Positions 1 through 8,522 of a stretch of DNA of 64,000 nt are shown here, in pieces. Location: NCBI GenBank assembly GCA_002336845.1, contig DDEX01000063.1, positions 61,003-125,002 of the forward strand, in the 5' to 3' direction. How positions within the stretch are numbered: the first letter of the stretch is position 1; each line of letters begins with the position of its first letter. A model generated the notes under the pieces. The model ran no database searches and had not been told where the DNA came from. It saw only the letters and a program-made list of their open reading frames with translations. A program made the position numbers and the translations under genes. This stretch comes from Rhodobacteraceae bacterium UBA1943. Its GTDB lineage: Bacteria; Pseudomonadota; Alphaproteobacteria; Rhodobacterales; Rhodobacteraceae.

Positions 1-260
1 ATATCGGCCACCTGCAAATGCTCGAACGGCGCCGCGCCGGTCGCCATGTTATAGGGCCGCAGCATCCTGCTTTCGTCGCGGATCTGGCGCGGCCCCAGCC
101 GCGTGCCGGGCCGGTTCGAGGTGCCAATGTCCATCGGAATGCCGACAAAGGCCACATCCAGCCCGGAGGCATCGGCCTGCGAAGGCAGCCGCATCATGGT
201 GGCCGGGCCGCCGAAGCGCGGCATGTCATTACCGCCAAGCGGTTGGTTGAACTTGCTCAT
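1..260 (-). CDS. speB: agmatinase-type ureohydrolase, N-terminal part (cut by window edge)
   Basis: About 86 residues from the N-terminus are in the window; the rest runs off the left edge. The sequence seen reads through VAFVGIPMDIGTSNRPG and GPRQIRDESRML, which is the opening of agmatinase/guanidino-ureohydrolases that release urea with a Mn2+ pair. The metal-ligand motifs lie outside the window, so the substrate cannot be judged. The start codon at 260 overlaps the stop of the preceding ureohydrolase gene in an ATGA arrangement, so the two are probably translationally coupled. The family call is firm; speB rather than a paralogue is less certain. Confidence 0.7.
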   Translation of the reverse strand, partial: MSKFNQPLGGNDMPRFGGPATMMRLPSQADASGLDVAFVGIPMDIGTSNRPGTRLGPRQIRDESRMLRPYNMATGAAPFEHLQVAD

Positions 261-1195
261 TTCCCTACCTGTCCTGCAAGAATGCCCAAAACGCCCGCCA
301 GCAACTGCGCCGCCACCAGCGCCCCCTGCCCGTCGATATCCCGCTCGGCCATGAATTCCACCATGTCGAAGCTGACGATCCGCCCGCGCGCCGCCGCCCC
401 GGCAATCAACTCGAACACCTGCCAATAGGTCAGGCCCCCCGCCGCCCGGCCGATCACGGCGGGCATGATCGCCGGGTCCAGTGCGTCCACATCCAGACAG
501 ATGGCGATATTCGCGCCCTGCGGGATCAGCGACAGCGCGCGGCCAATGCCTTCTGCCGCCACCTCACGCGCGGGAACAAAGGTCACGCCCCATTCCTGGG
601 CCGCAACCGCATCGCCGGGCCGGGCAGAGCCGATGCCACGCTGGCCAACCTGGATGATCTGGCGCACATGCGCCATCTCTGACGCCCGCCGCATGGTGGA
701 TGAGAGGCCCCAACGCTCGCCGCCCACATCCTCGCGCCAGTCGATATGGGCGTCGATTTGCAGGATGGTCAGCGGCCCCTGCGCCTCCAGCGCCTGCAAC
801 AGCGGGATGGGCAACGAATCGTCGCCCCCCAGCAGCACCGGCACGGCACCGGCGACCAGCACCTTGCCGACCGCCTCGCGCAGCAAGGCCCGGTTCGCCG
901 CCCCGTCGCCCGAAACCGCCAGATCGCCCGCATCGACGATCCGCACCCCTTCTGGGATCACCGCCTGCCCCAGATCAAAGTTCATCGCCTGTTGCGAGGC
1001 CGCCCATTGTGCCCCGCCCGCCCGGATTGCCGCAGCCCCCCCGGCACAATAATGGCCAACGCTGGGATACGGCGTACAGCCATCGGCCCCCAGAATCACC
1101 ACATCCGCCGCAAGACGCCCAAGGTCAGGCGCCTCTGGCAGACCAAGAAAGCCGCGCGCCGCCCCTGCCCCGAACATCGTTCCCAGTGTCGCCAT
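257..1195 (-). CDS. ureohydrolase (arginase/agmatinase superfamily)
   Basis: This is a 312-residue protein, the usual size for agmatinases. It carries the family's metal-site motifs in order: a GGDDS block near residue 123, DAHIDW near residue 147 and LDVDALDP near residue 235. Most family members have GGDHS, where the His binds manganese; here that His is Asp. The third block has Leu-Asp where Ser-Phe/Ile-Asp is usual. The gene lies upstream of, and overlaps by four bases, a second ureohydrolase gene. The pair may act on different guanidino compounds, or one may be a non-catalytic partner. Family certain, substrate unknown. Confidence 0.8.
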   Translation of the reverse strand: MATLGTMFGAGAARGFLGLPEAPDLGRLAADVVILGADGCTPYPSVGHYCAGGAAAIRAGGAQWAASQQAMNFDLGQAVIPEGVRIVDAGDLAVSGDGAANRALLREAVGKVLVAGAVPVLLGGDDSLPIPLLQALEAQGPLTILQIDAHIDWREDVGGERWGLSSTMRRASEMAHVRQIIQVGQRGIGSARPGDAVAAQEWGVTFVPAREVAAEGIGRALSLIPQGANIAICLDVDALDPAIMPAVIGRAAGGLTYWQVFELIAGAAARGRIVSFDMVEFMAERDIDGQGALVAAQLLAGVLGILAGQVGK

Positions 1196-1480
1196 GCCTC
1201 ACCTCCTTGTTACCGGCATCTTGCGCACAGCACAGGTGAGGTTCAAGGGCGCGAAACCCGCCACAGGGGCGAAAGGCCGCAACGCCAAAGTGAAGGGCGT
1301 CGCTTCTCGCCCCACTTCGGGCAAAATCCCCGACGGGCAAACGGCCGCCCACGACCGACAGGCCCATAAGCGCCCCGGGCCTTCCCGGTGATCGCGGTCT
1401 CGAACACCGGAACCTGCCGCCTGGCGACCGCAGATCCACGCCCTGCCCATGCGTGGGGACAAGACAAGGCCGCCTTGGCC
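1196..1480. other. intergenic stretch without a recognised gene
   Basis: Short open frames here on both strands have no recognisable protein family and overlap one another. The stretch is GC-rich and lies upstream of the minus-strand ureohydrolase gene, so it may hold that gene's promoter, but I see no clear -35/-10 pair. Confidence 0.4.
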
Positions 1481-1512
1481 AAAAGAAAAGGCGGCCCAAG
1501 GGCCGCCCTTTC
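1481..1512 (-). terminator. rho-independent terminator of acpP
   Basis: Read on the minus strand, a GGGCGGCCC stem and its complement are followed by a T-rich tail (TTTTCTTTT). It lies about 20 bases after the acpP stop codon. Confidence 0.75.
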
Positions 1513-1531
1513 CGTAATCCTGCGAAAGGTC

Positions 1532-1765
1532 TCAGACAGCGCCCGAGATGAACTTTACCGCATCGCCGAAGGTCTGGATGGTTTCGGCGGCGTCATCGGG
1601 GATCTCGATGCCAAACTCTTCTTCGAAGGCCATCACCAGTTCGACGGTATCAAGGCTGTCTGCGCCCAGATCGTCGATGAACGAGGCATTCTCGGTCACC
1701 TTGTCGGCATCCGCGCCGAGATGCTCGACGACGATCTTCTTAACGCGCTCGGCGATGTCGCTCAT
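1532..1765 (-). CDS. acpP: acyl carrier protein
   Basis: A 77-residue acidic protein, the normal length for ACP. Ser37 in the GADSLD motif is the site for the 4'-phosphopantetheine arm that carries growing acyl chains in type II fatty-acid synthesis in the cytoplasm. The start is supported by a GAGGAAG ribosome-binding site just upstream. It is the last of three genes in the order fabD-fabG-acpP on the minus strand, the order found in many Proteobacteria, and is followed by a strong terminator. Nothing unusual is seen in the sequence. Confidence 0.97.
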   Translation of the reverse strand: MSDIAERVKKIVVEHLGADADKVTENASFIDDLGADSLDTVELVMAFEEEFGIEIPDDAAETIQTFGDAVKFISGAV

Positions 1766-1879
1766 GTCACTTCCTCATCAAGGGGGCAGATGGCCCCGGC
1801 TGTCTTTGGCGCGGCTGATAGCAAAGCCACGCGGGCATGGCAAGAAGATTGGCCGCGACCTGGGGCCTAGGTCAACCCG

Positions 1880-2617
1880 CTACGCCATGTTGCCGCCGCC
1901 ATTCACATGCAGCGTGGCCCCTGTCACATAGGCAGCCTCGGACGAGGCCAGATACAGCACCGCCGCCGCAATCTCTTCCGGCTTGCCCATGCGCCCCGCC
2001 GGAACGTCGGCCAGGATACGCGCGCGCTGCTCATCGTTCAGCTTTTCGGTCATCGCGGTTTCCACCAGTCCCGGCGCCACGCAGTTCACCGTGATGCCCC
2101 GGCTCGCCACCTCTTGTGCAAGCGACTTCGACAGGCCCTGAAGGCCGGCCTTGGCGGCGGCATAATTGGCCTGGCCGGGGTTGCCCGCCGTGCCGACCAC
2201 AGAGGTGATGTTGATGATGCGCCCCCAGCGGGCCTTCATCATGCCGCGCAAGGCCGCCCGGCACAGACGGAAGGATGAGGTGAGGTTCACCTCGATCACC
2301 TGTGCCCAGTCGTCATCCGACATTCGCATCATCAGCCCGTCGCGGGTGATCCCGGCATTGTTGACCAGAATATCCACCTGCCCCATCGCCTCGGCCGCCT
2401 GCTTCATCAGCGCCTCGACCTCTTCGGCAACCGAAAGGTTGCAGGGCAGAACATGGGCCCGCCCCGCCAATTCCGCCGCCAGCGCCTCCAACGGCTCGAC
2501 CCGCGTGCCCGAAAGGCCAACGGTTGCCCCGGCGGCATGCAGGGCTCGTGCCACCGCGCCACCGATCCCACCCGATGCGCCGGTGACCAGTGCCGTTTTC
2601 CCAGTCAGATCAAACAT
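1880..2617 (-). CDS. fabG: 3-oxoacyl-ACP reductase
   Basis: A 245-residue short-chain dehydrogenase that reduces 3-oxoacyl-ACP with NADPH in fatty-acid elongation. It shows the nucleotide-binding GASGGIG motif near the N-terminus, the NNAG motif, the catalytic Tyr and Lys in NYAAAKAG and the C-terminal VTGATLHVNGG segment typical of FabG. I chose the ATG at 2617 because the family starts with MFDLTGKTALVTG; an upstream in-frame ATG would add nine residues without family support. It sits between fabD and acpP, which settles the role. Confidence 0.96.
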   Translation of the reverse strand: MFDLTGKTALVTGASGGIGGAVARALHAAGATVGLSGTRVEPLEALAAELAGRAHVLPCNLSVAEEVEALMKQAAEAMGQVDILVNNAGITRDGLMMRMSDDDWAQVIEVNLTSSFRLCRAALRGMMKARWGRIINITSVVGTAGNPGQANYAAAKAGLQGLSKSLAQEVASRGITVNCVAPGLVETAMTEKLNDEQRARILADVPAGRMGKPEEIAAAVLYLASSEAAYVTGATLHVNGGGNMA

Positions 2618-2661
2618 CGCAAATTTCCCCACCCCGAAGATCATTTTCTGTCCATAAATAT

Positions 2662-2706
2662 CCCGTGGGGGTCCGGGGGCGCGAAGCCCCCGGGCTTGGC
2701 CACGGG
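2662..2706. repeat. GC-rich nested inverted repeat between fabD and fabG
   Basis: An inner stem CCGGGGGC/GCCCCCGG with a GCGAA loop lies inside an outer CCCGTGG/CCACGGG stem. There is no T-run, so it is more likely an intergenic palindromic element or attenuating hairpin than a simple terminator. Confidence 0.5.
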
Positions 2707-2714
2707 CGCAAGCC

Positions 2715-3647
2715 TCATGCCTTCAATGCCACCACATCCTCTGGCGTCCCCACGGCTTTCAGCACCACATCACCGCCCAGGATTCGCTTGATCATGCCAG
2801 AAAGCGCCTTGCCCGCACCGATTTCCCAGTATTCGGCCACGCCCGCGCCCGCCATCCACAGCACCGATTCCCGCCAGCGGACCGAACCGGTGACCTGCGC
2901 CACCAGAAGCTGGCGGATGCGGTCAGGCTCGGTCACCGCCTCGGCCCGGACGTTGGCGACCAGCGGGACCTTCGGGGCATGGATCACCACGCCCGCCAGC
3001 GCCTCGGCCATCACGGCTGCGGCGGGCTGCATCAGCGCGCAGTGGAAAGGGGCAGAGACCGGCAACATCAGCGCGCGCTTGGCGCCTTTGGCCTTGGCAA
3101 TCTCGACCGCCCGCTCCACTGCCGCCTTGTGGCCCGAAACCACCACCTGCGCGGGGTCGTTGTCGTTCGCGGCCTGGCACACCTCGCCCTGCGCCGCCTC
3201 GGCCGCCACTTCGGTTGCGGTCGCGAAATCAAGGCCCAGCAGGGCGGCCATGGCGCCCACACCCACCGGAACCGCCTCTTGCATCGCCTTGCCGCGAATG
3301 CGCAGCAGGCGCGCGGTGTCAGAAAGGCTCAGGGAGCCGGCCGCGCAAAGGGCGGAGTATTCGCCAAGCGAATGCCCGGCCACGAAATCGCCCTGCTGGA
3401 TGCCCAGACCTTCGGCCCCCAACGCCGCCATCGCCGCCATCGAGGTCGCCATCAGCGCCGGCTGCGCGTTCTGGGTCAGCGTCAGTTCCGCAATGTCGCC
3501 GCCCCAGATCAGGGCCGACAGCTTTTCTTGCAGCGCGTCATCGACCTCGTCGAACACGGCTTTCGCGGCCGGATAGGCCTCGGCCAAAGCCTTGCCCATG
3601 CCGATGGCTTGCGCCCCTTGCCCCGGAAATACGAATGCGCGGCTCAT
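2715..3647 (-). CDS. fabD: malonyl-CoA:ACP transacylase
   Basis: A 310-residue protein that moves malonyl groups from CoA to ACP, the step that supplies extender units for fatty-acid synthesis. The N-terminal FPGQGAQ motif, the nucleophile Ser in GHSLGEYSA (about residue 93) and the catalytic His in SAPFHCALM are all present. Family members start with the MSRAFVFPGQG segment, so the ATG at 3647 was chosen over one five codons upstream. It heads the fabD-fabG-acpP group on the minus strand and is divergent from the PACE-type gene. Confidence 0.96.
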   Translation of the reverse strand: MSRAFVFPGQGAQAIGMGKALAEAYPAAKAVFDEVDDALQEKLSALIWGGDIAELTLTQNAQPALMATSMAAMAALGAEGLGIQQGDFVAGHSLGEYSALCAAGSLSLSDTARLLRIRGKAMQEAVPVGVGAMAALLGLDFATATEVAAEAAQGEVCQAANDNDPAQVVVSGHKAAVERAVEIAKAKGAKRALMLPVSAPFHCALMQPAAAVMAEALAGVVIHAPKVPLVANVRAEAVTEPDRIRQLLVAQVTGSVRWRESVLWMAGAGVAEYWEIGAGKALSGMIKRILGGDVVLKAVGTPEDVVALKA

Positions 3648-3753
3648 GCCTGTCCCCCTCACGATCTTTTTCCCCGATTAACCTTTCCCGCCTCATCCTG
3701 CAATCGGCGCGAACCATTGACGCCGGACAGCGGCGGCTTCAGGGTCGCGCCTC

Positions 3754-4182
3754 ATGAGCCAGATATCCCCTGTCCTGCGCCGCGTGATCTACGCCGTCCT
3801 GTTCGAGGCGATCGGCCTGATCATCTCGACCCTCGGCCTCTTGGCCTTTTCCGATCAGGATGCCCAGACCGCCGGGGGTGCCGCCCTTGGCTCGATGATC
3901 ATCGCGCTTCTGTTCAACTATGTCTTCAACGCAGGCTTCGAGGCGTGGGAGCGACGGCAGACCGTCAAGGGCCGCTCGTTCCGCCGCCGCATTGTGCATG
4001 GCGCGTTGTTCGAGGGGGGCCTGCTGATCCTGATGGTGCCGTTCCTGGCCTGGTGGATGGGCGTGACGCTGTTGCAGGCGCTGATCTATGATGCGGGGCT
4101 GCTGGTGTTCTTTGCGGTTTATACGTTCGCCTTCACCTGGGCTTTTGACCGGATGTTCGGCCTGCCCGCCTCGGCGCGCTAG
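3754..4182 (+). CDS. PACE family efflux transporter
   Basis: A 142-residue membrane protein with four predicted membrane segments arranged as two similar halves, as in the proteobacterial antimicrobial compound efflux (PACE) family, known for chlorhexidine and related biocide export. The first half shows the conserved acidic residue in VLFEAIGL and the FNYVFNAGFEAWE motif; the second repeats the pattern with ALIYDAGL and FAFTWAFDRMFG. The natural substrate is unknown. It is transcribed away from fabD and alone on its strand. Confidence 0.8.
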   Translation: MSQISPVLRRVIYAVLFEAIGLIISTLGLLAFSDQDAQTAGGAALGSMIIALLFNYVFNAGFEAWERRQTVKGRSFRRRIVHGALFEGGLLILMVPFLAWWMGVTLLQALIYDAGLLVFFAVYTFAFTWAFDRMFGLPASAR

Positions 4183-4513
4183 GCCACGATACCCCGCCCG
4201 TGTGTGCGGCTTCAACAAAAGTCCTGTCCACCAGAACCCCCGAGAGGCCAGTGCCTGCCCCCGGTGGGCGCTGGCCGGGCCTCAGGGGCCCGGCGGTGCC
4301 ACTTGCCACCGTCATCGCGTGCCGAAGGCGATGGCCTTCGCCATGGCAACGAGGAATTCCCCCTGTGCCCCAAGGCTTGCATCCCAAGCGTTCTTCTGTA
4401 TAAGGCCCCATCCTTTGCTGCATTTTCCATGAACCGGCGCAGCCTCTCGTGGACGGGCCGCAGCAAGGGGTTTGCCCGTCCTATGAAATGCGCCTGACAG
4501 AACCGGAGTGCAC
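4183..4513. other. leader region of the rpsF operon
   Basis: No credible gene is seen here. The stretch ends with the GGAG ribosome-binding site of rpsF and contains a promoter candidate at 4377-4404. The hairpin-rich leader (for example the GGCCGGGCCTCAGGGGCCCGG segment) may act in ribosomal protein autoregulation, but I cannot identify a known binding site. Confidence 0.5.
4377..4404 (+). promoter_or_regulatory. candidate housekeeping promoter of rpsF-rpsR-rplI
   Basis: TTGCAT and TATAAG hexamers are separated by 16 bases, about 110 bases upstream of the rpsF start. This is the best sigma-70-like match in the leader. Confidence 0.5.
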
Positions 4514-4954
4514 ATGCCGCTGTACGAGCATGTCTTTATTTCGCGTCAGGACCTGTCCAACGCGCAGGCCGAAGGCCTGGTGGAACACTTCTCGACCGTC
4601 CTTTCGGACAACGGCGGCAAGGTCGTCGAATCCGAATACTGGGGCGTCAAGACGATGGCCTACAAGATCAACAAGAACCGCAAGGGCCACTATGCCCTGC
4701 TCAAGTCGGACGCGCCCGCGGCCGCCGTGCAGGAAATGGAACGCCTGATGCGTCTGCATGACGATGTCATGCGCGTTCTGACGATCAAGGTCGATACCCA
4801 TGCCGAGGGCCCCTCGGTTCAGATGCAAAAGCGCGACGAGCGTGAGCGCGGCGACCGCGGTGACCGTCCTGAAGGCGGTTTCGGCGGTGGTGAACGTCGT
4901 GAGCGTCCCTCGTTCGGCGATCGTCCCGAGCGTTCGGGCGGTTTCCGTCGCTGA
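4514..4954 (+). CDS. rpsF: 30S ribosomal protein S6
   Basis: A 146-residue S6 protein of the small ribosomal subunit platform, where it pairs with S18. The N-terminus MPLYEHVFISRQDLS and the central YWGVKTMAYKINKNRKGHY segment are diagnostic. The C-terminus carries a charged Arg/Gly/Glu-rich tail of about 40 residues, as in other alphaproteobacterial S6 proteins. The ATG at 4514 follows a GGAG site by five bases; an in-frame GTG two codons earlier is less well placed. First gene of rpsF-rpsR-rplI. Confidence 0.97.
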   Translation: MPLYEHVFISRQDLSNAQAEGLVEHFSTVLSDNGGKVVESEYWGVKTMAYKINKNRKGHYALLKSDAPAAAVQEMERLMRLHDDVMRVLTIKVDTHAEGPSVQMQKRDERERGDRGDRPEGGFGGGERRERPSFGDRPERSGGFRR

Positions 4955-4976
4955 TCTGAAAACAGGAGCATAAACC

Positions 4977-5204
4977 ATGGCGAACAAACCGTTTTTCCGC
5001 CGCCGCAAGGTCTGCCCCTTCTCGGGCGACAATGCACCGGCGATCGATTTCAAGGACACGCGTCTGCTGCAACGCTACATCAGCGAGCGCGGCAAGATCG
5101 TTCCGTCCCGCATCACCGCAGTCTCGGCCAAGAAGCAGCGTGAACTGGCACAAGCCATCAAGCGCGCCCGCTTCCTGGCCCTGCTGCCCTATGCCGTGAA
5201 GTAA
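4977..5204 (+). CDS. rpsR: 30S ribosomal protein S18
   Basis: A 75-residue basic protein matching S18 along its length, with the FFRRRKVCPFS start, the LLQRYISERGKIVPSRIT core and the C-terminal KRARFLALLPY segment. It binds 16S rRNA and S6 in the platform. It lies 22 bases after rpsF, with a CAGGAG site before the ATG, and 13 bases before rplI, so all three are likely one transcript. Confidence 0.97.
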   Translation: MANKPFFRRRKVCPFSGDNAPAIDFKDTRLLQRYISERGKIVPSRITAVSAKKQRELAQAIKRARFLALLPYAVK

Positions 5205-5217
5205 GGGAGACAGGCAC

Positions 5218-5787
5218 ATGCAAGTTATCCTGCTTCAGCGCGTGGCCAAGCTTGGCCAGATGGGCGAAGTCGTCAACGTCAAGGACGGCTACGCGCGCAA
5301 CTTCCTTCTGCCGCAGGGCAAGGCCCTTCGCGCGAACGACGCCAACATCAAGTCGTTCGAGGTGAAGAAGGCCCAGCTTGAGGCCCATAACCTTGAAACC
5401 AAGAAAGAAGCCGAAGCCGTGGCTGAAAAGCTGGACGGTCAGGTCTTCGTGGTGATTCGCTCGGCCTCGGACGCCGGTGCGCTTTACGGGTCGGTTTCGC
5501 CCCGTGACGCCGCCGAAGCCGCGACCGCCGCGGGCTTTACCGTCAAGCGCGACCAGGTCGAGCTGGACAAGCCGATCAAGGATCTGGGCATCCACACCGT
5601 GACCGTGGTCCTGCACCCCGAAGTATCGGCCTCGATCAAGCTGAACGTCGCCCGTTCGACCGAAGAAGCCGAACTGCAAGCCTCGGGCAAGTCGATCCAG
5701 GAACTGGCAGCCGAGGCGGAAGCCGCGGCCGAGTTCGAGATCGCCGAGCTGTTCGACGAAGTCGGCGCCGCCGCCAACGACGAATAA
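5218..5787 (+). CDS. rplI: 50S ribosomal protein L9
   Basis: A 189-residue L9 protein, which binds 23S rRNA near the base of the L1 stalk. The N-terminal domain MQVILLQRVAKLGQMGEVV with the KDGYARNFLLPQGKA signature is followed by the long connecting helix and a C-terminal RNA-binding domain. The C-terminus adds an acidic Ala/Glu tail of about 40 residues, as is common in Alphaproteobacteria. Last gene of the rpsF-rpsR-rplI operon; a clear terminator follows. Confidence 0.97.
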   Translation: MQVILLQRVAKLGQMGEVVNVKDGYARNFLLPQGKALRANDANIKSFEVKKAQLEAHNLETKKEAEAVAEKLDGQVFVVIRSASDAGALYGSVSPRDAAEAATAAGFTVKRDQVELDKPIKDLGIHTVTVVLHPEVSASIKLNVARSTEEAELQASGKSIQELAAEAEAAAEFEIAELFDEVGAAANDE

Positions 5788-5810
5788 TCTTCCCGTCAGG
5801 GATTATCAGC

Positions 5811-5842
5811 CGCGCCCCGCGCAATCGGGGCGCGGTTTTCGT
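5811..5842 (+). terminator. rho-independent terminator of rplI
   Basis: A CCGCGCCCCG/CGGGGCGCGG stem with a short loop is followed by TTTTCGTTT, directly after the ribosomal protein operon. Confidence 0.85.
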
Positions 5843-5923
5843 TTGCAAGACAATGACGGGTGCCCGACAACGCGCGTCGGGAACAGGACAGCGCGCGCCC
5901 TGCCCAAGGCTAGCCTGCCCGTC

Positions 5924-6868
5924 ATGCGCGCCTCATCCACCACCATCGGTATCCTGTGCCTGATTGCAGGCATCGCGATCTTTTCGGTTCAGGACCTGAT
6001 CCTGAAGCTGATCTCCGGCAGCTATCCGCTGCATCAGGCGATGGTGCTGCGCAGCCTGACGGCCTTTCCCTGCCTGCTGCTGATCACAAAAGCGATGGAT
6101 GGCAACCTGCGCGGGCTGATCAGCCCGACCTGGCCCGCGATGCTGGCGCGTGGCCTGCTGAACTTTCTGGCCTATACCGCCTATTACCTCGCGCTGGCCG
6201 CCCTGCCGATGGCGACGACCGTGGCCTTGTATTTCACCGCGCCGCTGATGATCACCCTGCTGTCGGCGCTGGTCCTGAAGGAACGCGTCAGTTCGCGCCG
6301 CTGGCTGGCGGTGGGCGCCGGATTCGCGGGTGTTCTGATTATGGTGCGGCCGGGGGGCGATGTGTTCGACTGGGCAGCCCTGTTGCCGGTGTTCTGTGGC
6401 GCAGCCTATGCCGGTTCGATGGTGATGGCGCGGATCATGGGCACGCGCGACAGTGCGGCGGCTTTGGCCTTCTGGGGCAACATCGCCTTTCTTCTGTGTG
6501 CTGCGGTGCTGGCGCTGATCTATGGCGGTGGTGCGCATGAAGGCACAGGCCACGCGAGCCTTGCTTTCCTGACGCGCGGCTGGGTCTGGCCCACCATGAA
6601 GGATGCGGCCCTGATGTGCGCCTGTGGTGTCATCGCCGCCATCGGCCTGACGCTGCTGACGCAGGCCTATCGCATCGCCGCCAATTCCGTGGTGGCCCCG
6701 TTCGAGTTCACCTTCGCCTTCTGGGGCATCCTGTGGGGCTGGCTGTTCTGGGGCGATTTGCCGGACGATTTGGGGTGGCTGGGCATCGCCATCATCATCG
6801 GCGCGGGGATTTATGTGGTGCGGGCGGATGGGCCAACAAAAAAGGCCGCACCCGAAGGCGCGGCCTGA
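5924..6868 (+). CDS. DMT/EamA family transporter
   Basis: A 314-residue inner-membrane protein with about ten hydrophobic segments in two EamA halves, typical of the drug/metabolite transporter superfamily. Family features include FSVQDLILKLISGSYP in the first helix pair, TVALYFTAPLMITLLSALVLKE in the first half and NSVVAPFEFTFAFWGILWGW in the second. I chose the ATG at 5924; a longer frame from 5843 adds a hydrophilic stretch that overlaps the rplI terminator. Substrate unknown. It ends 22 bases from the convergent tig gene. Confidence 0.8.
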   Translation: MRASSTTIGILCLIAGIAIFSVQDLILKLISGSYPLHQAMVLRSLTAFPCLLLITKAMDGNLRGLISPTWPAMLARGLLNFLAYTAYYLALAALPMATTVALYFTAPLMITLLSALVLKERVSSRRWLAVGAGFAGVLIMVRPGGDVFDWAALLPVFCGAAYAGSMVMARIMGTRDSAAALAFWGNIAFLLCAAVLALIYGGGAHEGTGHASLAFLTRGWVWPTMKDAALMCACGVIAAIGLTLLTQAYRIAANSVVAPFEFTFAFWGILWGWLFWGDLPDDLGWLGIAIIIGAGIYVVRADGPTKKAAPEGAA

Positions 6869-6872
6869 TCTT
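6837..6872 (-). terminator. terminator of tig, inside the end of the DMT gene
   Basis: On the minus strand a GGCCGCGCC/GGTGCGGCC hairpin is followed by TTTTTT. It overlaps the last codons of the convergent transporter gene and probably serves both. Confidence 0.7.
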
Positions 6873-6889
6873 TTGCCTGCAAGGGGCGC

Positions 6890-8224
6890 TTAGAACTCGT
6901 CCAGCGCCTCGACGGCCTTTTGCAGGTCGTCCTTGCCGATTTCCTTGTCGGTCACCTTGGCACCGGCCACGATGTGATCGACCACCTTGTCTTCATACAA
7001 GGGCGCACGCAGTTGCTGCTGCATCTGGGCGTTCTTCTGCACGAATTCAAAGAAGGCGCGTTCCTGGCCCGGATACTGGCGGGCAGCGGCCAGAACGGCC
7101 TGGGTCATCTCGGCATCGGACACTTCGACATCGGCCTTGCGACCGATTTCAGCCAGCAGAAGACCCAGACGCACGCGGCGTTCGGCCAGCTTCTTGTGCT
7201 CGTCGGTGGTTTCGATCGAGCCGTGATCGTGGCCGTGGTGGTCGGGGTTTTCCTCGTGCCACAGTTGATGGGCGATCTGCGAGGCTTCGGCATCGACCAG
7301 CTTCGCGGGCAGGTCGAACTTGACCAGACCGTCCAGTTGATCCAGCAGCGACCGCTTCATCACGGCGCGCGAGGCGCCCTTGTATTCTTCTTCCAGACGC
7401 GAGGAGATTTGGCCCTTCAGCGCGGCCAGATCCTCGGCACCGAATTTCTTGGCCAGCTCGTCATCGATCTCGGCGGCCTTCGGCTCGCGCACTTCCTTGA
7501 CGGTGGTTTCGAACACGGCGGCCTTGCCAGCCAGATGCGCCGCACCATAGGCCTCGGGGAAGGTGACCTCGACCTTGACTTCCTCACCCGCCTTGGCGCC
7601 GACCAGCTGATCCTCGAAGCCGGGGATGAAGCTGTTCGAACCCAGAACCAGCGGGTAATCCTCGCCTGAGCCGCCCTCGAAATAGTCGCCGTCGACCGAG
7701 CCCTTGAAGTCGATCACGACCTGATCGCCCGACTTGGCCTTGGAGCCTTTCTTGCGCGCCTCGAAGTTCTTGGCGTTGTCGGCCAGGTTCTTCAGCGCCT
7801 CGTCCACGGCGGCGTCATCGGCCTTCACGACCAGACGCTCCAGCGTGATCTTGCCGGTGTCCAGTTCGGGAATCGGCGGCAGGGCTTCGTAGGCCATTTC
7901 GACCACGACATCCTGGCCCTCTTTCCACTCTTCGCCGCCCACCATCTTGACTTCGGGCTGCAGCGCCGGGCGGTCGCCGGTCGCCTCGAAATGGTCTTTC
8001 ATCGCGCCGTCGATGGCATCTTGCATCGCATCGCCCATCAGGCGCTGGCCGAACTGCTTTTTCAGGATCGCCAGAGGAACCTTACCCTTGCGGAAGCCCT
8101 TGATTTCAATGTCGGGCTGGGCCTCAAGCAGCTTTTCCTGCACTTTCGCTTCCAGCTCGGCCGCCGACACCGTGATGGTGTAGGCGCGCTTCAGGCCGTC
8201 TTTCAGGGTCTCGGTGACCTGCAT
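6890..8224 (-). CDS. tig: trigger factor (peptidyl-prolyl isomerase chaperone)
   Basis: A 444-residue ribosome-associated chaperone. The N-terminal domain holds the ribosome-docking signature GFRKGKVP; the FKBP-like isomerase domain lies around residues 150-240 (DQVVIDFKGSVDG, LVLGSNSFIPGFEDQL), and a helical C-terminal domain follows. An unusual His-rich loop (HEENPDHHGHDHG) sits in the C-terminal domain and could bind metal. The open frame runs upstream through the tRNA-Leu gene, but the MQVTETL start at 8224 fits the family. In many genomes clpP follows tig; here the convergent DMT gene lies there instead. Confidence 0.96.
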   Translation of the reverse strand: MQVTETLKDGLKRAYTITVSAAELEAKVQEKLLEAQPDIEIKGFRKGKVPLAILKKQFGQRLMGDAMQDAIDGAMKDHFEATGDRPALQPEVKMVGGEEWKEGQDVVVEMAYEALPPIPELDTGKITLERLVVKADDAAVDEALKNLADNAKNFEARKKGSKAKSGDQVVIDFKGSVDGDYFEGGSGEDYPLVLGSNSFIPGFEDQLVGAKAGEEVKVEVTFPEAYGAAHLAGKAAVFETTVKEVREPKAAEIDDELAKKFGAEDLAALKGQISSRLEEEYKGASRAVMKRSLLDQLDGLVKFDLPAKLVDAEASQIAHQLWHEENPDHHGHDHGSIETTDEHKKLAERRVRLGLLLAEIGRKADVEVSDAEMTQAVLAAARQYPGQERAFFEFVQKNAQMQQQLRAPLYEDKVVDHIVAGAKVTDKEIGKDDLQKAVEALDEF

Positions 8225-8249
8225 CTGTTCGTCCTTCTCAATCCATGCC

Positions 8250-8334
8250 TGGTGCGGGTGAAGGGAGTCGAACCCCCACGCCTTGCGGCGCCGGAACCTA
8301 AATCCGGTGCGTCTGCCAGTTCCGCCACACCCGC
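8250..8334 (-). tRNA. tRNA-Leu (anticodon UAG)
   Basis: The minus strand folds as a class II tRNA with a GCGGGTG/CACCCGC acceptor stem, a long variable arm, the T-arm GGTTCGACTCC and an encoded CCA end. The anticodon stem CCGGA/TCCGG encloses the loop TTTAGGT, giving anticodon TAG, which reads CUN leucine codons. It lies 25 bases upstream of the tig start on the same strand. Confidence 0.95.
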
Positions 8335-8522
8335 GAATTGCCACAGAGCGGGCCGGATGGCCCACCCCGCAAATCCGCGCCCTTCTAACAAAGCCCGCTA
8401 AAGGATGCGAGAGGAAAAAGCGTGTCGTTTCCCCCACGCCCGTCCATCGAAATGACCGCACCGCGCCACATTCGCACCGCATTTGACGGGAAAGTTTAGC
8501 AGGTCTTCTTCCCGAGGTTGCA

